From: Verrucomicrobiota bacterium
GTDB taxonomy: Bacteria > Verrucomicrobiota > Verrucomicrobiia > Opitutales > Opitutaceae
Length of the DNA stretch: 64,000 nucleotides
Assembly: GCA_023386835.1 (NCBI GenBank)
Contig: JAEWIY010000100.1
Coordinates: 1-64,000 of the forward strand
Direction: 5' to 3'
The notes under the pieces are model-generated. The model saw only the letters and a list, made by a program, of their open reading frames with translations. It was not told the DNA's origin and searched no databases. Positions 17,828-27,401 of the stretch are shown here, one piece after another. The position numbers and the translations under genes are program-made. Position 1 is the first letter of the stretch. Every line of letters begins with the position of its first letter.

Positions 17828-18462
17828 ATCCGCCCTCCGACTCCGTTTCCCACCTGCCGCGCCGGGCCAATCGCACCGTGGATTGGAAGGCGGTGCGCGC
17901 GCACCTGGAGCGCGTCGCCGCCGCGAGTGACCCGGCCCATGCGTCCGCCGACGATGCGCCCGTGCTGGCCGCACGGGCGGCGGCGCTCGCCCGGGCCCGG
18001 ACCGCAGTGGAGGCCCGACCGCGCGGACAGCTTCACCTGGTGGTCCGGCTGGGCGACGAGCGTTATGCGCTCGATGCGCGTCTGGCCGGAAGCGTTCTCA
18101 CGTTGCGCGATTGTGTGCCCTTGCCGGGCCTGCCGGCGCACATCCGTGGGCTGATCAATGTACGCAGCCGGATCTTTCCCGCGGTCGACCTGAAAGCCTT
18201 CTGGCGCCTGCCGAGCCCCGGCGGCGCGGAACAGGTCGCGCTGCTTTCGGTGGACGAGACCGAGTTCGCGCTGGTGGTCGACGAGGTGCTGGAAACGGTG
18301 CCGCTCGACCTCGACGAACTGCAGCCGCTGCCTGCCGAAGCGGGACTGCGCGCGCGGCACCTGCGCGGCCTGCTCGCCGGATTGCTCGTGCTGGATCTGC
18401 CGAAACTGCTGCCGGAGCTCGTCGTTGACCACTCTCGTTCCTTCGCCCTTCCGACCCCATGA
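17824..18462 (+). CDS. cheW: Second CheW-like protein with N-terminal extension
   Basis: 212 residues. The first 65 or so are a polar, Ala/Arg-rich extension. Residues about 68-205 are a CheW domain (LHLVVRLGDERYALDARL, LRDCVPLPGLPAHIRGLINVRSR, FALVVDEVLETV). An extended CheW immediately after CheR-TPR corresponds in position and form to WspD. GTG 17824 overlaps the cheR stop (GTGA) and its own stop overlaps the receptor start (ATGA), so translation is coupled on both sides. Confidence 0.88.
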   Translation: MNPPSDSVSHLPRRANRTVDWKAVRAHLERVAAASDPAHASADDAPVLAARAAALARARTAVEARPRGQLHLVVRLGDERYALDARLAGSVLTLRDCVPLPGLPAHIRGLINVRSRIFPAVDLKAFWRLPSPGGAEQVALLSVDETEFALVVDEVLETVPLDLDELQPLPAEAGLRARHLRGLLAGLLVLDLPKLLPELVVDHSRSFALPTP

Positions 18463-20090
18463 CCTGGTTCCTCAACCTTCCCACCCGCGCGAAACTGTTC
18501 CTCACCATCGGCGGTATCCTCGCGTTGCTCGCGATCGCGTTCGCCACCACCTATCGCAGCCTCGCCGAACTCACCGCGGAAGAGGCGCGCGTCCGTGAGC
18601 AGCAGGTCACCGTCCGTGATCTCGCGCGGCTGACCAACAACCACAACGAGGCGCGTGTGGCGGCACTGATGATTCTTGCCGAGCCCAACTCGCCCGACAT
18701 TCCCCGATGGCGGGAGGAGATCCGGCGCGCCCGGCAGGAGAACCAAGGGATCGAGGAGGAGCTGGTCCGCCGGCACGCCAACGATTCGTACTTCAGCCAA
18801 CAGATGCGTGAATACGGCGTGATTCGTGGGGCGTTCGTGAATGCGCGGGAAACGGTTCTGCGTTTGTCGGAGGAGGGGCGGGTGCCGGAGGCCCGCTCCA
18901 TTTCGCTTCAGGCGAACCAGGAACGTTACGAGGCGATGCGGGCGATCGCCTATGATCTCACCCAGCGGATGGACGCAGCCGCGTCGCAAGCGGCGGAATC
19001 GAGCCGTGCCACCACGGTTCAGGCGAAACGGGTTCTCCTCTGGACCGGGCTCGGCTCGATGGTGCTCGGCGTCTTCGGCGTGTTTGTGCTCGGCCGCATG
19101 ATCGCGAGTCCGTTGCAGGAACTGCTCGCCGCCGCCCAGCGCGTGTCGCGCGGCGACCTGCGCTCGTCGTTGTATTTGAAACGTCGTGACGACGAGATTG
19201 GGGTGCTGGCGCGGGCGTTTGCCGGCATGCTCGAAAATTTCCGCACGGTGCAGGCGGAAATCCAGGAAGGCGTCAGCGTGCTGGCCACGTCAGCCAGCGA
19301 GATCTCGACCGCGACGGCCGAGATCGCGGCGAGTGCAACGGAAACGGCCACGGCGGTCAGCCAAACAACCACCACCGTTGAGGAGGTGAAGCAGACCGCG
19401 CAGGTATCGGCGCAGAAGGCTGGCCACGTCGCCGACGTTGCACAGAAGGCGGTGCACTCGGCGCACACTGGCCGAAAGGCGGTCGAAGACTCGATCGAGG
19501 GCATGAAGGCGATCCGCGAGCAGATGGAGATCGTCGCGGATACGATTGTGCGGCTGAGCGAGCAGAGCCAGGCGATCAGCGACATCATCGCGTCGGTCAA
19601 CGACCTAGCGGAGCAGTCGAACCTGCTCGCGGTCAACGCCGCGATCGAGGCGGCGAAGGCGGGCGAGCACGGCCGCGGTTTCGCCGTGGTGGCACAGGAG
19701 ATCCGCAGCCTCGCCAGCCAGTCGAAGGAGGCGACCAGCCAGGTTCGCACGATTCTCAACGATATCCAAAAAGCCACGACAGCGGCGGTCATGGCGGCGG
19801 AGCAGGGCAGCAAGGCCGTCGACGTCGGCGTGCGGCAGGTCAACCAGTCGGGTGAGACGATCCGCGCGCTGGCCGAGACCATCGTCACAGCGGCCCAGGC
19901 GGCGACGCAGATCACGGCCTCGAGCCAGCAGCAACTGATCGGCGTCGATCAGGTCGCCGGCGCGATGCAGAACATCCTGCAGGCGAGCCGTCAGAATGCG
20001 TCGGGCACGCAGCAGGCTGAGGCCGGCGCGCGTAATCTCAACGAGTTGGGCCAGAAGCTGAAAACGCTGGCCGGACGCTTCACCGTCTAG
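18459..20090 (+). CDS. Methyl-accepting chemotaxis protein
   Basis: A 543-residue transmembrane receptor. TM1 is at about residues 12-32 and TM2 at about 191-213. The roughly 155-residue periplasmic part between them looks like a four-helix bundle. A HAMP domain (about 214-266) precedes the long cytoplasmic coiled coil. The hairpin tip reads NDLAEQSNLLAVNAAIEAA followed by GEHGRGFAVVAQEIRSLA, the kinase-contact region. It ends without a CheR-docking pentapeptide, consistent with the TPR-type CheR encoded next door. This is the only receptor in the operon and presumably corresponds to WspA. Ligand or stimulus unknown. Confidence 0.94.
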   Translation: MTWFLNLPTRAKLFLTIGGILALLAIAFATTYRSLAELTAEEARVREQQVTVRDLARLTNNHNEARVAALMILAEPNSPDIPRWREEIRRARQENQGIEEELVRRHANDSYFSQQMREYGVIRGAFVNARETVLRLSEEGRVPEARSISLQANQERYEAMRAIAYDLTQRMDAAASQAAESSRATTVQAKRVLLWTGLGSMVLGVFGVFVLGRMIASPLQELLAAAQRVSRGDLRSSLYLKRRDDEIGVLARAFAGMLENFRTVQAEIQEGVSVLATSASEISTATAEIAASATETATAVSQTTTTVEEVKQTAQVSAQKAGHVADVAQKAVHSAHTGRKAVEDSIEGMKAIREQMEIVADTIVRLSEQSQAISDIIASVNDLAEQSNLLAVNAAIEAAKAGEHGRGFAVVAQEIRSLASQSKEATSQVRTILNDIQKATTAAVMAAEQGSKAVDVGVRQVNQSGETIRALAETIVTAAQAATQITASSQQQLIGVDQVAGAMQNILQASRQNASGTQQAEAGARNLNELGQKLKTLAGRFTV

Positions 20091-20101
20091 CGGGTTCGCA
20101 C

Positions 20102-22297
20102 GTGAGTGTTCCGGATCCCGAGCTGCAGCGGCGGCTCCTCACGATTTTTGAGGGGGAGGCGCAGGACCATTGGTCCGCGATCGCGGCGGGGCTGCGTTCG
20201 CTTGAAACGGAGCAGGATCCCGTTCGCCAGCAGCAGCTCGTCGAAACAATTTTTCGCGAGGCGCACACGCTCAAAGGCGCCGCGCGCCTGGTCGGTGAAC
20301 GCGAGGTGGAGGGTTTGTGCGACCGGCTCGAGGAGATTTTTTCGGGGCTGAAAACGCGGCGAGCAGTGCCGGACGCGGCGCAATGGGAGCACCTCCACGG
20401 GCAACTCACGGAGTTGCAGCAGCGCCTCGGGCTCGTGGCGGCCGAACCCGCTCCCACCGCGCCGACGCCTGTCGCGCGCGCCGCCACATCGACACCCGCG
20501 GGGCCCGTGCTGGAGGGCGGCAGTCGGGAAGCCACGGTTCGGGTCTCGGCCGAACGCATCGACTCCGTCCTGTTGCAGGCAGAGGAGCTGCTCGCGCTCA
20601 AAGCGGTGGCAGAGGAGCGCCTGGCGCGCTGGTCCGAAGCGCGTGATGACGCGTCCGCGTGGCGGCGGCGGTGGACGCGGTTGCTGCCGCAGCTGACCAA
20701 ACTGCGGCGCTGGCTCGACGAGAATCCCGAGGCGCCGATCAATCGAGAGCTGGGCGAGCTGTTGGGCTTTCTGGAGTGGAACGAGGACTACGCCGGTCGG
20801 GTGCGCACGGCGGTCGAGCAGGCGGGCCGCGGCGAGCGGCGGGAGCAAAACTGGTTGGGCGGACTGGTCGACGGTTTGCTGCAGGACACGAAGGAGCTGC
20901 TCGTCACGCCGTGTAGCACGTTGCTGCAGGTGTTTCCGGCTTTTGTGCGGCAGGCGGCAGCCAGCCAGGGCAAGGAGGTCGAGGTTGTGCTCGAAGGCGC
21001 GGAGATGGGCGTCGATCGCCGGGTGCTCGACGAGTTGCGCGATGTGCTGACGCACCTGGTGCGCAACAGCATCGACCATGGCATCGAAAGCCCGGCGGAG
21101 CGCCAGCAAAGCGGCAAACCTGCGCGGGCGACGTTGACCCTGGGGGTGCGCGAGCAGGCCGGCGGAAGTGTTGAGGTGATCGTGACGGACGACGGTCGCG
21201 GCGTGGATCTGGAGCGCGTGCGGCGGCTCGCTGTTCAACAGCAGCTCATCACTGCGGCCGCCGCCGAGCAGCTGGGTGAACCCGAAACGCTCGCGCTGCT
21301 TTTCGCATCGGGTTTTTCCACGACCAGCCCGGGAGGCTCCGCGTTGTCGGGCCGGGGCTTGGGACTGGCGATCGTGAAGGAGAAGGTGGAGCGGCTGGGC
21401 GGCAGCGTTTCGGTCGAACAACATTCGGGCGCCGGCACCACGTTCCGGCTCGTCTTGCCGATCACCTTGGCGCGCTTCCGTGGCATCTTTGTGCGGTCGC
21501 GCGGCCGGCGCTTTGTCCTGCCGTCGACTTACGTCCGCCAAGTGCTGCGCGTGCAGCCCAAGTTGCTGCGGACCATCAAGCAGCAGCCGACGCTGATGGT
21601 GGCCAACCGGCCGGTGCCACTCGTGCCGTTGGCCGACCTGTTGCGCCTGCCGTCAGCGGAGCCGGGCGCGACTCCGGTGGCCGATTTTGTGGTGGTGATC
21701 TCCAGCGGGCGGCTGCAGCTCGCCTGTCGGGTCGATGACATCCCGTACGAATCCGAGATCGTCATGAAGAATCTGGGGCGGTTGCTGCCCCGAGTGCGAC
21801 ATATCGCCGGAGCCACCATCGTCGGTTCGGGTCAGGTGGTCCCGGTGTTGAATGCCAGCGATCTTGTTTTCTCGGCGGTTCAGCGGACGGCCAGCCCGAC
21901 CGTGCCGGCAGCGCCTGCGCCCGTGGTGTCGCGGCGGCGCCGGATCTTGGTGGTGGAGGATTCGATCACGTCACGGACGCTGCTGAAGAGTATTCTGCAG
22001 GGAGCGGGATTTGAGGTGCGGACTGCGGTGGACGGAATCGAAGCACTGACGGCGCTGAAGTACGAGCCGAGCGACCTGGTGATTTCCGATGTGCAGATGC
22101 CGCGGTTGGACGGTTTTGAGCTGACGCGTCGCCTTCGGTCGGATCCCAACTTATCCACGTTGCCGGTCATCCTGGTGACGTCGCTGGCGAGTCGCGAAGA
22201 CAAGGAGCGTGGCGTGGACGTCGGCGCCAACGCCTACGTGGTGAAAAGCAGTTTCGATCAAAGCGATCTGCTACAAACCGTTCGTCGCCTCCTCTGA
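20102..22297 (+). CDS. cheA: CheA-type kinase with C-terminal receiver domain
   Basis: 731 residues. The Hpt domain carries phosphorylatable His at about residue 55 (AHTLKGAAR). The kinase core has the N box HLVRNSIDHGIES, the G boxes VTDDGRGVDL and GRGLGLAIVKEKVE, then a CheW-like regulatory domain (about 455-590). A receiver domain fills about 612-731 (ILVVEDSITS, acceptor Asp near 663 in SDVQMPRLDG). This CheA-REC hybrid is the WspE/FrzE architecture. Start GTG 20102, 11 bases after the receptor stop. Its stop overlaps cheB as TGATG. The fused receiver may act as a phosphate sink or feed the downstream hybrid kinase. Confidence 0.94.
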   Translation: MSVPDPELQRRLLTIFEGEAQDHWSAIAAGLRSLETEQDPVRQQQLVETIFREAHTLKGAARLVGEREVEGLCDRLEEIFSGLKTRRAVPDAAQWEHLHGQLTELQQRLGLVAAEPAPTAPTPVARAATSTPAGPVLEGGSREATVRVSAERIDSVLLQAEELLALKAVAEERLARWSEARDDASAWRRRWTRLLPQLTKLRRWLDENPEAPINRELGELLGFLEWNEDYAGRVRTAVEQAGRGERREQNWLGGLVDGLLQDTKELLVTPCSTLLQVFPAFVRQAAASQGKEVEVVLEGAEMGVDRRVLDELRDVLTHLVRNSIDHGIESPAERQQSGKPARATLTLGVREQAGGSVEVIVTDDGRGVDLERVRRLAVQQQLITAAAAEQLGEPETLALLFASGFSTTSPGGSALSGRGLGLAIVKEKVERLGGSVSVEQHSGAGTTFRLVLPITLARFRGIFVRSRGRRFVLPSTYVRQVLRVQPKLLRTIKQQPTLMVANRPVPLVPLADLLRLPSAEPGATPVADFVVVISSGRLQLACRVDDIPYESEIVMKNLGRLLPRVRHIAGATIVGSGQVVPVLNASDLVFSAVQRTASPTVPAAPAPVVSRRRRILVVEDSITSRTLLKSILQGAGFEVRTAVDGIEALTALKYEPSDLVISDVQMPRLDGFELTRRLRSDPNLSTLPVILVTSLASREDKERGVDVGANAYVVKSSFDQSDLLQTVRRLL

Positions 22298-23343
22298 TGA
22301 TCCGGGTGCTGATCGTTGATGATTCGGCGGTGGCGCGCCACTACTTGAGTGAAGTGCTGGACGCGGCGCCGGGCATCCGCGTCGTCGGGTACGCCACGAA
22401 CGGGGAAGAAGCCATCGAGGCGGTGCGCCGGCATAAACCGGACCTGGTGACGATGGACATCACCATGCCGCGGATGGATGGGCCGACCGCGATCCGCAAC
22501 ATCATGGAGACGCAGCCCACGCCGATCATCGTGGTGACGGGCAACGAGATCACCGAAGAGGTGCGAGCCACGTTTCGGTCACTGGAGTCTGGCGCGCTGG
22601 CGCTCATCCCGCGACCGCACGGGCCGAGCCATCCCGACTATAGCGCGCAGGCGGAGCATCTGGTGCAGACCGTGCGATTGATGTCGGAGGTCAAGGTGGT
22701 CCGCCGCTGGAATCGCACCCCGAGCGCTTCGTCCACGGCGCCGACAACCCTGGAAGTGCCACGAGCCATGGCGCCAGCACGGGTAGTGCTGATAGGTGCC
22801 TCCACGGGCGGGCCATCGGCGATGAAGGAGATCTTTGCCGCGCTGCCTCCCGCCTTTCCGGTGCCGGTGGTGGTGGTGCAGCACATCGCGTCAGGCTTCG
22901 TCGAGGGTTTTTCCATGTGGTTGAGCGACGTGGCGGGGCGGCCGGTGCTGCAGGCGCGGCTGGGCGAGCGCTTGTCGCCAAATACGGTATACGTGGCTCC
23001 GGAGCACATGCAGCTGGGCTTTTCCTCACTCGGTGCGCTCTGGCCGCAACCGCCGCGCGCGGGCGATGCGTTTTGCCCCTCGGTCTCGTTCACCTTCAAG
23101 GCCGCTGCGCGCGCGTTCGGCTCGAGTGCCGTGGGCGTGTTGCTGACCGGCATGGGGCGCGATGGCAGTGATGGGCTGCTCGCGCTCCGCCAAGCCGGCG
23201 CCTTGACCATCGCGCAAGACGAGGCGTCCTCGATCGTTTTTGGCATGCCGGCGGAGGCGATCCGGCTCCGGGCGGCAGAACTGGTCCTCCCACCGGAGCG
23301 GATTGCGTCGACACTCGCGGCGCTCCCGTTCGCGACCCCGTGA
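22297..23343 (+). CDS. cheB: CheB receptor methylesterase / response regulator
   Basis: 348 residues. An N-terminal receiver (about 1-125, Asp 54 in MDITMPRMDG) is followed by a linker and the methylesterase domain (about 162-345). The domain has the catalytic serine in GASTGG (about 169), histidine in VVVQHIASG (about 196) and aspartate in GMGRDGSDG. It removes methyl groups from the receptor, giving adaptation together with the CheR-TPR. It overlaps cheA by one base (TGATG). It corresponds to WspF in position. No cheD or stand-alone cheY is present. Confidence 0.95.
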   Translation: MIRVLIVDDSAVARHYLSEVLDAAPGIRVVGYATNGEEAIEAVRRHKPDLVTMDITMPRMDGPTAIRNIMETQPTPIIVVTGNEITEEVRATFRSLESGALALIPRPHGPSHPDYSAQAEHLVQTVRLMSEVKVVRRWNRTPSASSTAPTTLEVPRAMAPARVVLIGASTGGPSAMKEIFAALPPAFPVPVVVVQHIASGFVEGFSMWLSDVAGRPVLQARLGERLSPNTVYVAPEHMQLGFSSLGALWPQPPRAGDAFCPSVSFTFKAAARAFGSSAVGVLLTGMGRDGSDGLLALRQAGALTIAQDEASSIVFGMPAEAIRLRAAELVLPPERIASTLAALPFATP

Positions 23344-23347
23344 AACC

Positions 23348-25129
23348 ATGCCGACAATCCTGATCGCTGAAGACAGCGCCACGCAGCGGCACCTGCTCCA
23401 GGTTCACCTGGAGCAGGCCGGTTTCTCCGTGGTCGCGGCGAAGGATGGACAGGAGGCGCTCACGCTCGCCACGAGCGGGCAGCTGCCGGACCTCGTGGTC
23501 ACGGACATCGTCATGCCCGTCATGGATGGGTACCAGTTGTGCCGTGAGTTGAAGTCCCTTGAGGCGCTGCGCCACGTGCCGGTCGTTTTGCTCACAGCCT
23601 TGTCCGACCCGCGCGACATCATCGCGGGACTGCAATGCGGTGCGGACAACTTCATCGGGAAGCCGTTCACCGAGGACTACCTGCTTTCGCGTGTGCGTGA
23701 GGTGCTGGCCAACCGTGAGCTGATCGCGCGCGAGCAGCCCGATGGCAGTGTACAGGTGAAGGCCGGCGGACAGACGTACACGATTAACGCGGCGAAACCA
23801 CAGGTGCTGGACCTGCTCCTGTCGGTCTATGACGCGGCGCTGCGGAGGAATCGCGAGTTGCAACGGGCCGAACGTGAATTGCTCAAGCTCAACCGCGAAC
23901 TGGAGCAGAAGTTCCACGACCGCGAACACCTGCTGGAGCGGGAGCGCGCGGCGCGGGCCGAGGCCGAGCGCGCAAACCGGATGAAGGAGGAGTTTCTCGC
24001 CACCGTCAGCCATGAGCTGCGCACGCCGTTGAGCGCCATCTCGGGCTGGGCGCAGTTTCTCCGGCAGGGTTCGCCCGGACCTGACGAGGTGCACGAGGCG
24101 CTCGAGGTCATCGAACGCAATGCGTGGACGCAGACGCAGATCGTGGAGGACCTGCTGGACATGAGCCGGATCGTATCCGGAAAACTGCGACTCCAGGTCA
24201 CGGAGGTGGACCTTCCCAAGGTGGTGCGGGCGGGGATGGAGACAGTGCGCACCGCCGCCGAGGCGCGCGGAGTGGAGCTGGTGGCCCGGCTCGACCCGGC
24301 GGTGAGCCGGCTGCAAGGCGACGAAGCGCGGCTGCAGCAGGTTGTCTGGAACCTGGTGAACAACGCCGTGAAGTTCACGCCGTCCGGTGGCACGGTGACG
24401 GTGTCGCTACGACCGGCGCGCGCCGGTGTGGAGATTGAGGTGGCCGACACCGGCGCGGGCATCGAACCGGAGTTTCTGCCGCACGTTTTTGATCGTTTCC
24501 GTCAGTCGGACGCCTCGATCACGCGCAAGCACGGAGGCTTGGGGCTGGGCTTGTCGATCGTGAAGCACCTGGCTGAATCGCATGGCGGCAGCGTGAGCGT
24601 GACGAGCGACGGGCCCGGGCGCGGCGCCACGTTTGCCGTCTGGTTGCCGCTGACAGGGTTGAAGCCCACACCCGAAAGCGAACCGCCGGCGGCCCCTGAA
24701 CGCGGGCGGGAGTTGCGGCCGCCTGATCGATCGCTCCGTCTGGATGGCGTGCGTGTGCTGGTCGTCGATGACGAGGCGGATGCTCGCACGCTCTTCTGCC
24801 GAATTCTCTCCGATCGTGGCGCCAAGGTGGAACTGGTGAGTTCGGCGCCGGCCGCGCTCCGGGCGATCGAGGGGGCCGCGTTTGATGTCCTGGTGAGTGA
24901 CATCGGGATGCCCAAGGAAGATGGCTACCAGTTGATTCAACAGGTGCGCGCGTTGCCGGCGGAGCGGGGCGGCGGGATCCCTGCGCTCGCGTTGACGGCG
25001 TATGCACGAAATGAGGACCAGGCGAAGGCGCTGGATGCAGGTTTTGACCAGCACCTCACAAAGCCGGTCGACGCTGCTGAGTTGATCAGCCATGTCGCCG
25101 CCCTGGCGGGGCAGGTGAGTCAGCGCTAG
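23348..25129 (+). CDS. REC-HisKA-HATPase-REC hybrid kinase, operon output
   Basis: 593 residues from ATG 23348, four bases after cheB. Domains: receiver (about 1-120, Asp 53), a coiled-coil linker (about 155-210), a HisKA dimerisation domain with His 222 in SHELRTPLSAISGW, the ATPase (NLVNNAVKFTP, DTGAGI, HGGLGLGLSIVKHL), and a second receiver from about 478 (VRVLVVDDEADA, acceptor in VSDIGMPKEDG). No membrane segment. It ends the operon, where Wsp systems encode the diguanylate cyclase WspR. The N-terminal receiver could be phosphorylated by the CheA and switch the kinase. No DNA-binding or GGDEF partner follows. Confidence 0.92.
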   Translation: MPTILIAEDSATQRHLLQVHLEQAGFSVVAAKDGQEALTLATSGQLPDLVVTDIVMPVMDGYQLCRELKSLEALRHVPVVLLTALSDPRDIIAGLQCGADNFIGKPFTEDYLLSRVREVLANRELIAREQPDGSVQVKAGGQTYTINAAKPQVLDLLLSVYDAALRRNRELQRAERELLKLNRELEQKFHDREHLLERERAARAEAERANRMKEEFLATVSHELRTPLSAISGWAQFLRQGSPGPDEVHEALEVIERNAWTQTQIVEDLLDMSRIVSGKLRLQVTEVDLPKVVRAGMETVRTAAEARGVELVARLDPAVSRLQGDEARLQQVVWNLVNNAVKFTPSGGTVTVSLRPARAGVEIEVADTGAGIEPEFLPHVFDRFRQSDASITRKHGGLGLGLSIVKHLAESHGGSVSVTSDGPGRGATFAVWLPLTGLKPTPESEPPAAPERGRELRPPDRSLRLDGVRVLVVDDEADARTLFCRILSDRGAKVELVSSAPAALRAIEGAAFDVLVSDIGMPKEDGYQLIQQVRALPAERGGGIPALALTAYARNEDQAKALDAGFDQHLTKPVDAAELISHVAALAGQVSQR

Positions 25130-25212
25130 CGGAGAGACAAGAGCACGCTTCCGTCGCGCGGTCGTTTGGCTCAACGTACGAGCGGGAACACCGCCACTCG
25201 CGGCTCCATTTC

Positions 25213-26178
25213 ATGCGCGCCTCGTCCCGGAAGCTCAGCCCTTGGTATCAGCAACTCGCCCAACGGCTTGACGCCGGTATTCCGTTGGTGACGGCGCTCG
25301 CGGACAACGAACCCGACCCGGCGATCGCGCGCGTCCGGCGCTCGCTTGAGCAGGGCGGGCCGGCTGACCGCGCCTGGCGCGAATCCGCCAGTTGGATACC
25401 AACGGCCGACGTGGAGGTGCTTGCGGCGGGGTCCCAATCCGGGCGGACCCCGGCACTGCTCCGGGCCTTGGCGGAACGTCACGCCGTCGCCGCCGAGGCG
25501 AAAACGCGCCTTTTGCTCGCGTGCCTCTACCCCGTCATTCTTCTCCACCTCGCGGCCCTGGTGCTGCCGCTGCGCGGCATGATCGACTGGGAAACGGGCT
25601 TCACCTGGCGGCCGATTGCCTACCTTCGCGGGCTCGCAGTCGTCCTGCTGCCGTTCTGGACCGTGGTCGCCGCGCTGTTCCTGTGGTCGCGCAGCGCTGG
25701 TGGTGGGCTGTTTGCGCTGGCCACCCGACTGCCGGTATTTGGCCGTTACCTACGGACGCGGGAGGTCGCCGACGTCACGCTGATCTTGGCCCACCTGCTC
25801 GCAGCGGGTGCGCCGCTGCTGATGGCTTGGCGAGCCGCTGGGCAGGCGGTTCGCTGGCCAGCCTTGCGTGCGGCGATCGGCTCAATCGGTCAGACGATTG
25901 AGCGGGGTCAGCCGCCGGGGCCGACGCTGTCCGCGCTGGGCGTGTTTCCCGCGGACTTCGTCACCGTGTATCGCACGGGTGAAAGCACCGGTTCGCTCGA
26001 TGACGGGCTGCTGCGTTTGCACGCATCGCTGCGCGCGCAAGCGGGCCGCGCGTTGTGGCTGGCGGTGGCGCTCGTGACGGCCGCCCTGTTTCTCACGGCG
26101 GCCGGTCTCGTCGCGCTGACCGTCGTGCAGTTCTATCTCGATTACCTGCGCGGTCTCGAGCAGGTGTTCGATTCGTGA
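25213..26178 (+). CDS. GspF/PilC-like inner-membrane protein (T2SF domain)
   Basis: 321 residues with T2SF-type repeats. The first runs from about residues 10-115 with a helix at about 100-120 (LLLACLYPVILLHLAALVL). A second membrane segment is at about 140-160. A second T2SF repeat follows (about 190-300, containing FVTVYRTGESTGSLDDGL, the conserved GE.TG motif) with a C-terminal helix (ALVTAALFLTAAGLVALTV). It resembles the platform protein of type II secretion or type IV pilus machines, but no ATPase, pilin or secretin gene is nearby, so it is an orphan in this window. It follows the hybrid kinase after 83 bases. Confidence 0.8.
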   Translation: MRASSRKLSPWYQQLAQRLDAGIPLVTALADNEPDPAIARVRRSLEQGGPADRAWRESASWIPTADVEVLAAGSQSGRTPALLRALAERHAVAAEAKTRLLLACLYPVILLHLAALVLPLRGMIDWETGFTWRPIAYLRGLAVVLLPFWTVVAALFLWSRSAGGGLFALATRLPVFGRYLRTREVADVTLILAHLLAAGAPLLMAWRAAGQAVRWPALRAAIGSIGQTIERGQPPGPTLSALGVFPADFVTVYRTGESTGSLDDGLLRLHASLRAQAGRALWLAVALVTAALFLTAAGLVALTVVQFYLDYLRGLEQVFDS

Positions 26179-26182
26179 GCCG

Positions 26183-27199
26183 TCAGGCGACGGCGGAGCT
26201 CGCCAGCAGACCGCGGACACGCGGAGCGAAGTCACTCCACGCCTGGTCGGGAATGATCGGGCCCATGTGGCGGACCGTCTCGGCGCCCATCAACGAAGCG
26301 ATGCTGCCGCAGACCGGCAAAGGCAGGCCGCGCACATAACCGGCGAGAAAACCCGCCGCCCATGCGTCGCCGGCCCCGTTGGTGTCGAGGACGTCGGGCA
26401 CCGACACGGGTTCGATCCGGTGCAGTTCGTCGCCCTGGGCGATCCACGCGCCGTCCTTGCCGACCTTGACTGCGGCGACGACACCGTGGCCGGCCAGACG
26501 CCGCGCCAGATTGGCGTAATCGGTCTCCTGATCCTGGAAAAGGGCGCGGATCTCGTCCTCGTTGGCAAAGACCACATCCAGCCCGCGGTGAAATTGCGAG
26601 AAGAGCCACTCGCGCGCGGCGCCAACCACTTCGAACGATGACAAGTCCAGGCTGACGGTGCAGCCGCTCGCGCGGGCCGCACTCAGAACGGCGTCGGCGA
26701 GGGCCTGGTTGAACACCAGGTAGCCTTCGATGTGGGCGTGGCGTGCGCCCGCAAAATCCGCGGGTGAAATTTCGTCGGGCGACAGGGTCATCGCCGCGGC
26801 CAGACACGTGCGCATCGTGCGTTGCGCGTCGGGCGTGACCAGTGCGAGGCACCGGGCGTTGGGCAGTTCGCCGCGCTTGAAGCGGGAGGTCTGCACGCCC
26901 AAGGCCTCAAAACGGGTGCGGTAGAGGCGCGCCATCTCGTCGTTGCCGAGCTTGCCGACAAACGCGGTGCGCAGGCCCAGCCGAGTCGCGTTGAGCGTGG
27001 CGTTGGCCGCGGAGCCGCCGGTCGACGTGGCGGGTGGCTCGGCCAGTCGTGCAACGATCTGCTGCATCTCGTCGGCGTCGACGAGGACCATGCCGCCTTT
27101 TTCGCCGCGCACCTGCTGGAGAAACGCTTCGGGCACCGGCGCCAGTAGATCCATGATCGGCGAACCGACACCAACAAGTTCAAGGGCGGATTTAGACAT
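26183..27199 (-). CDS. PfkB-family sugar/nucleoside kinase
   Basis: 338 residues of the ribokinase/adenosine-kinase family. The N-terminal signature region GGSAANATLNATRLGL is followed by FVGKLGNDEMARLYRTRFEALGV and the C-terminal catalytic signature DTNGAGDAWAAGFLAGY, where the Asp of GAGD is the base. The GGSAAN motif and overall layout are closest to adenosine-kinase-like proteins rather than fructokinases, but substrate cannot be fixed. It ends four bases from the convergent gspF-like gene and has about 200 bases of non-coding DNA upstream. Confidence 0.88.
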   Translation of the reverse strand: MSKSALELVGVGSPIMDLLAPVPEAFLQQVRGEKGGMVLVDADEMQQIVARLAEPPATSTGGSAANATLNATRLGLRTAFVGKLGNDEMARLYRTRFEALGVQTSRFKRGELPNARCLALVTPDAQRTMRTCLAAAMTLSPDEISPADFAGARHAHIEGYLVFNQALADAVLSAARASGCTVSLDLSSFEVVGAAREWLFSQFHRGLDVVFANEDEIRALFQDQETDYANLARRLAGHGVVAAVKVGKDGAWIAQGDELHRIEPVSVPDVLDTNGAGDAWAAGFLAGYVRGLPLPVCGSIASLMGAETVRHMGPIIPDQAWSDFAPRVRGLLASSAVA

Positions 27200-27401
27200 G
27201 ATTCAGATACAGCAGGTCGCGTTGGAAGAGGGAGGGGGACGGACGGAGGCGGCGGGCGGCGCAGACAACGCGGGGTTCGATGGCCTCGAACGAGTGGCGC
27301 GGTCTGCTGATCAAGGAGCCGCAGCAGCGCAGCGCGATCCGAGGCTTCGATGCTGCGCCGCGCCGCGAGACGGTGATCGTCCCGCGCAGATCGTTGATTC
27401 G

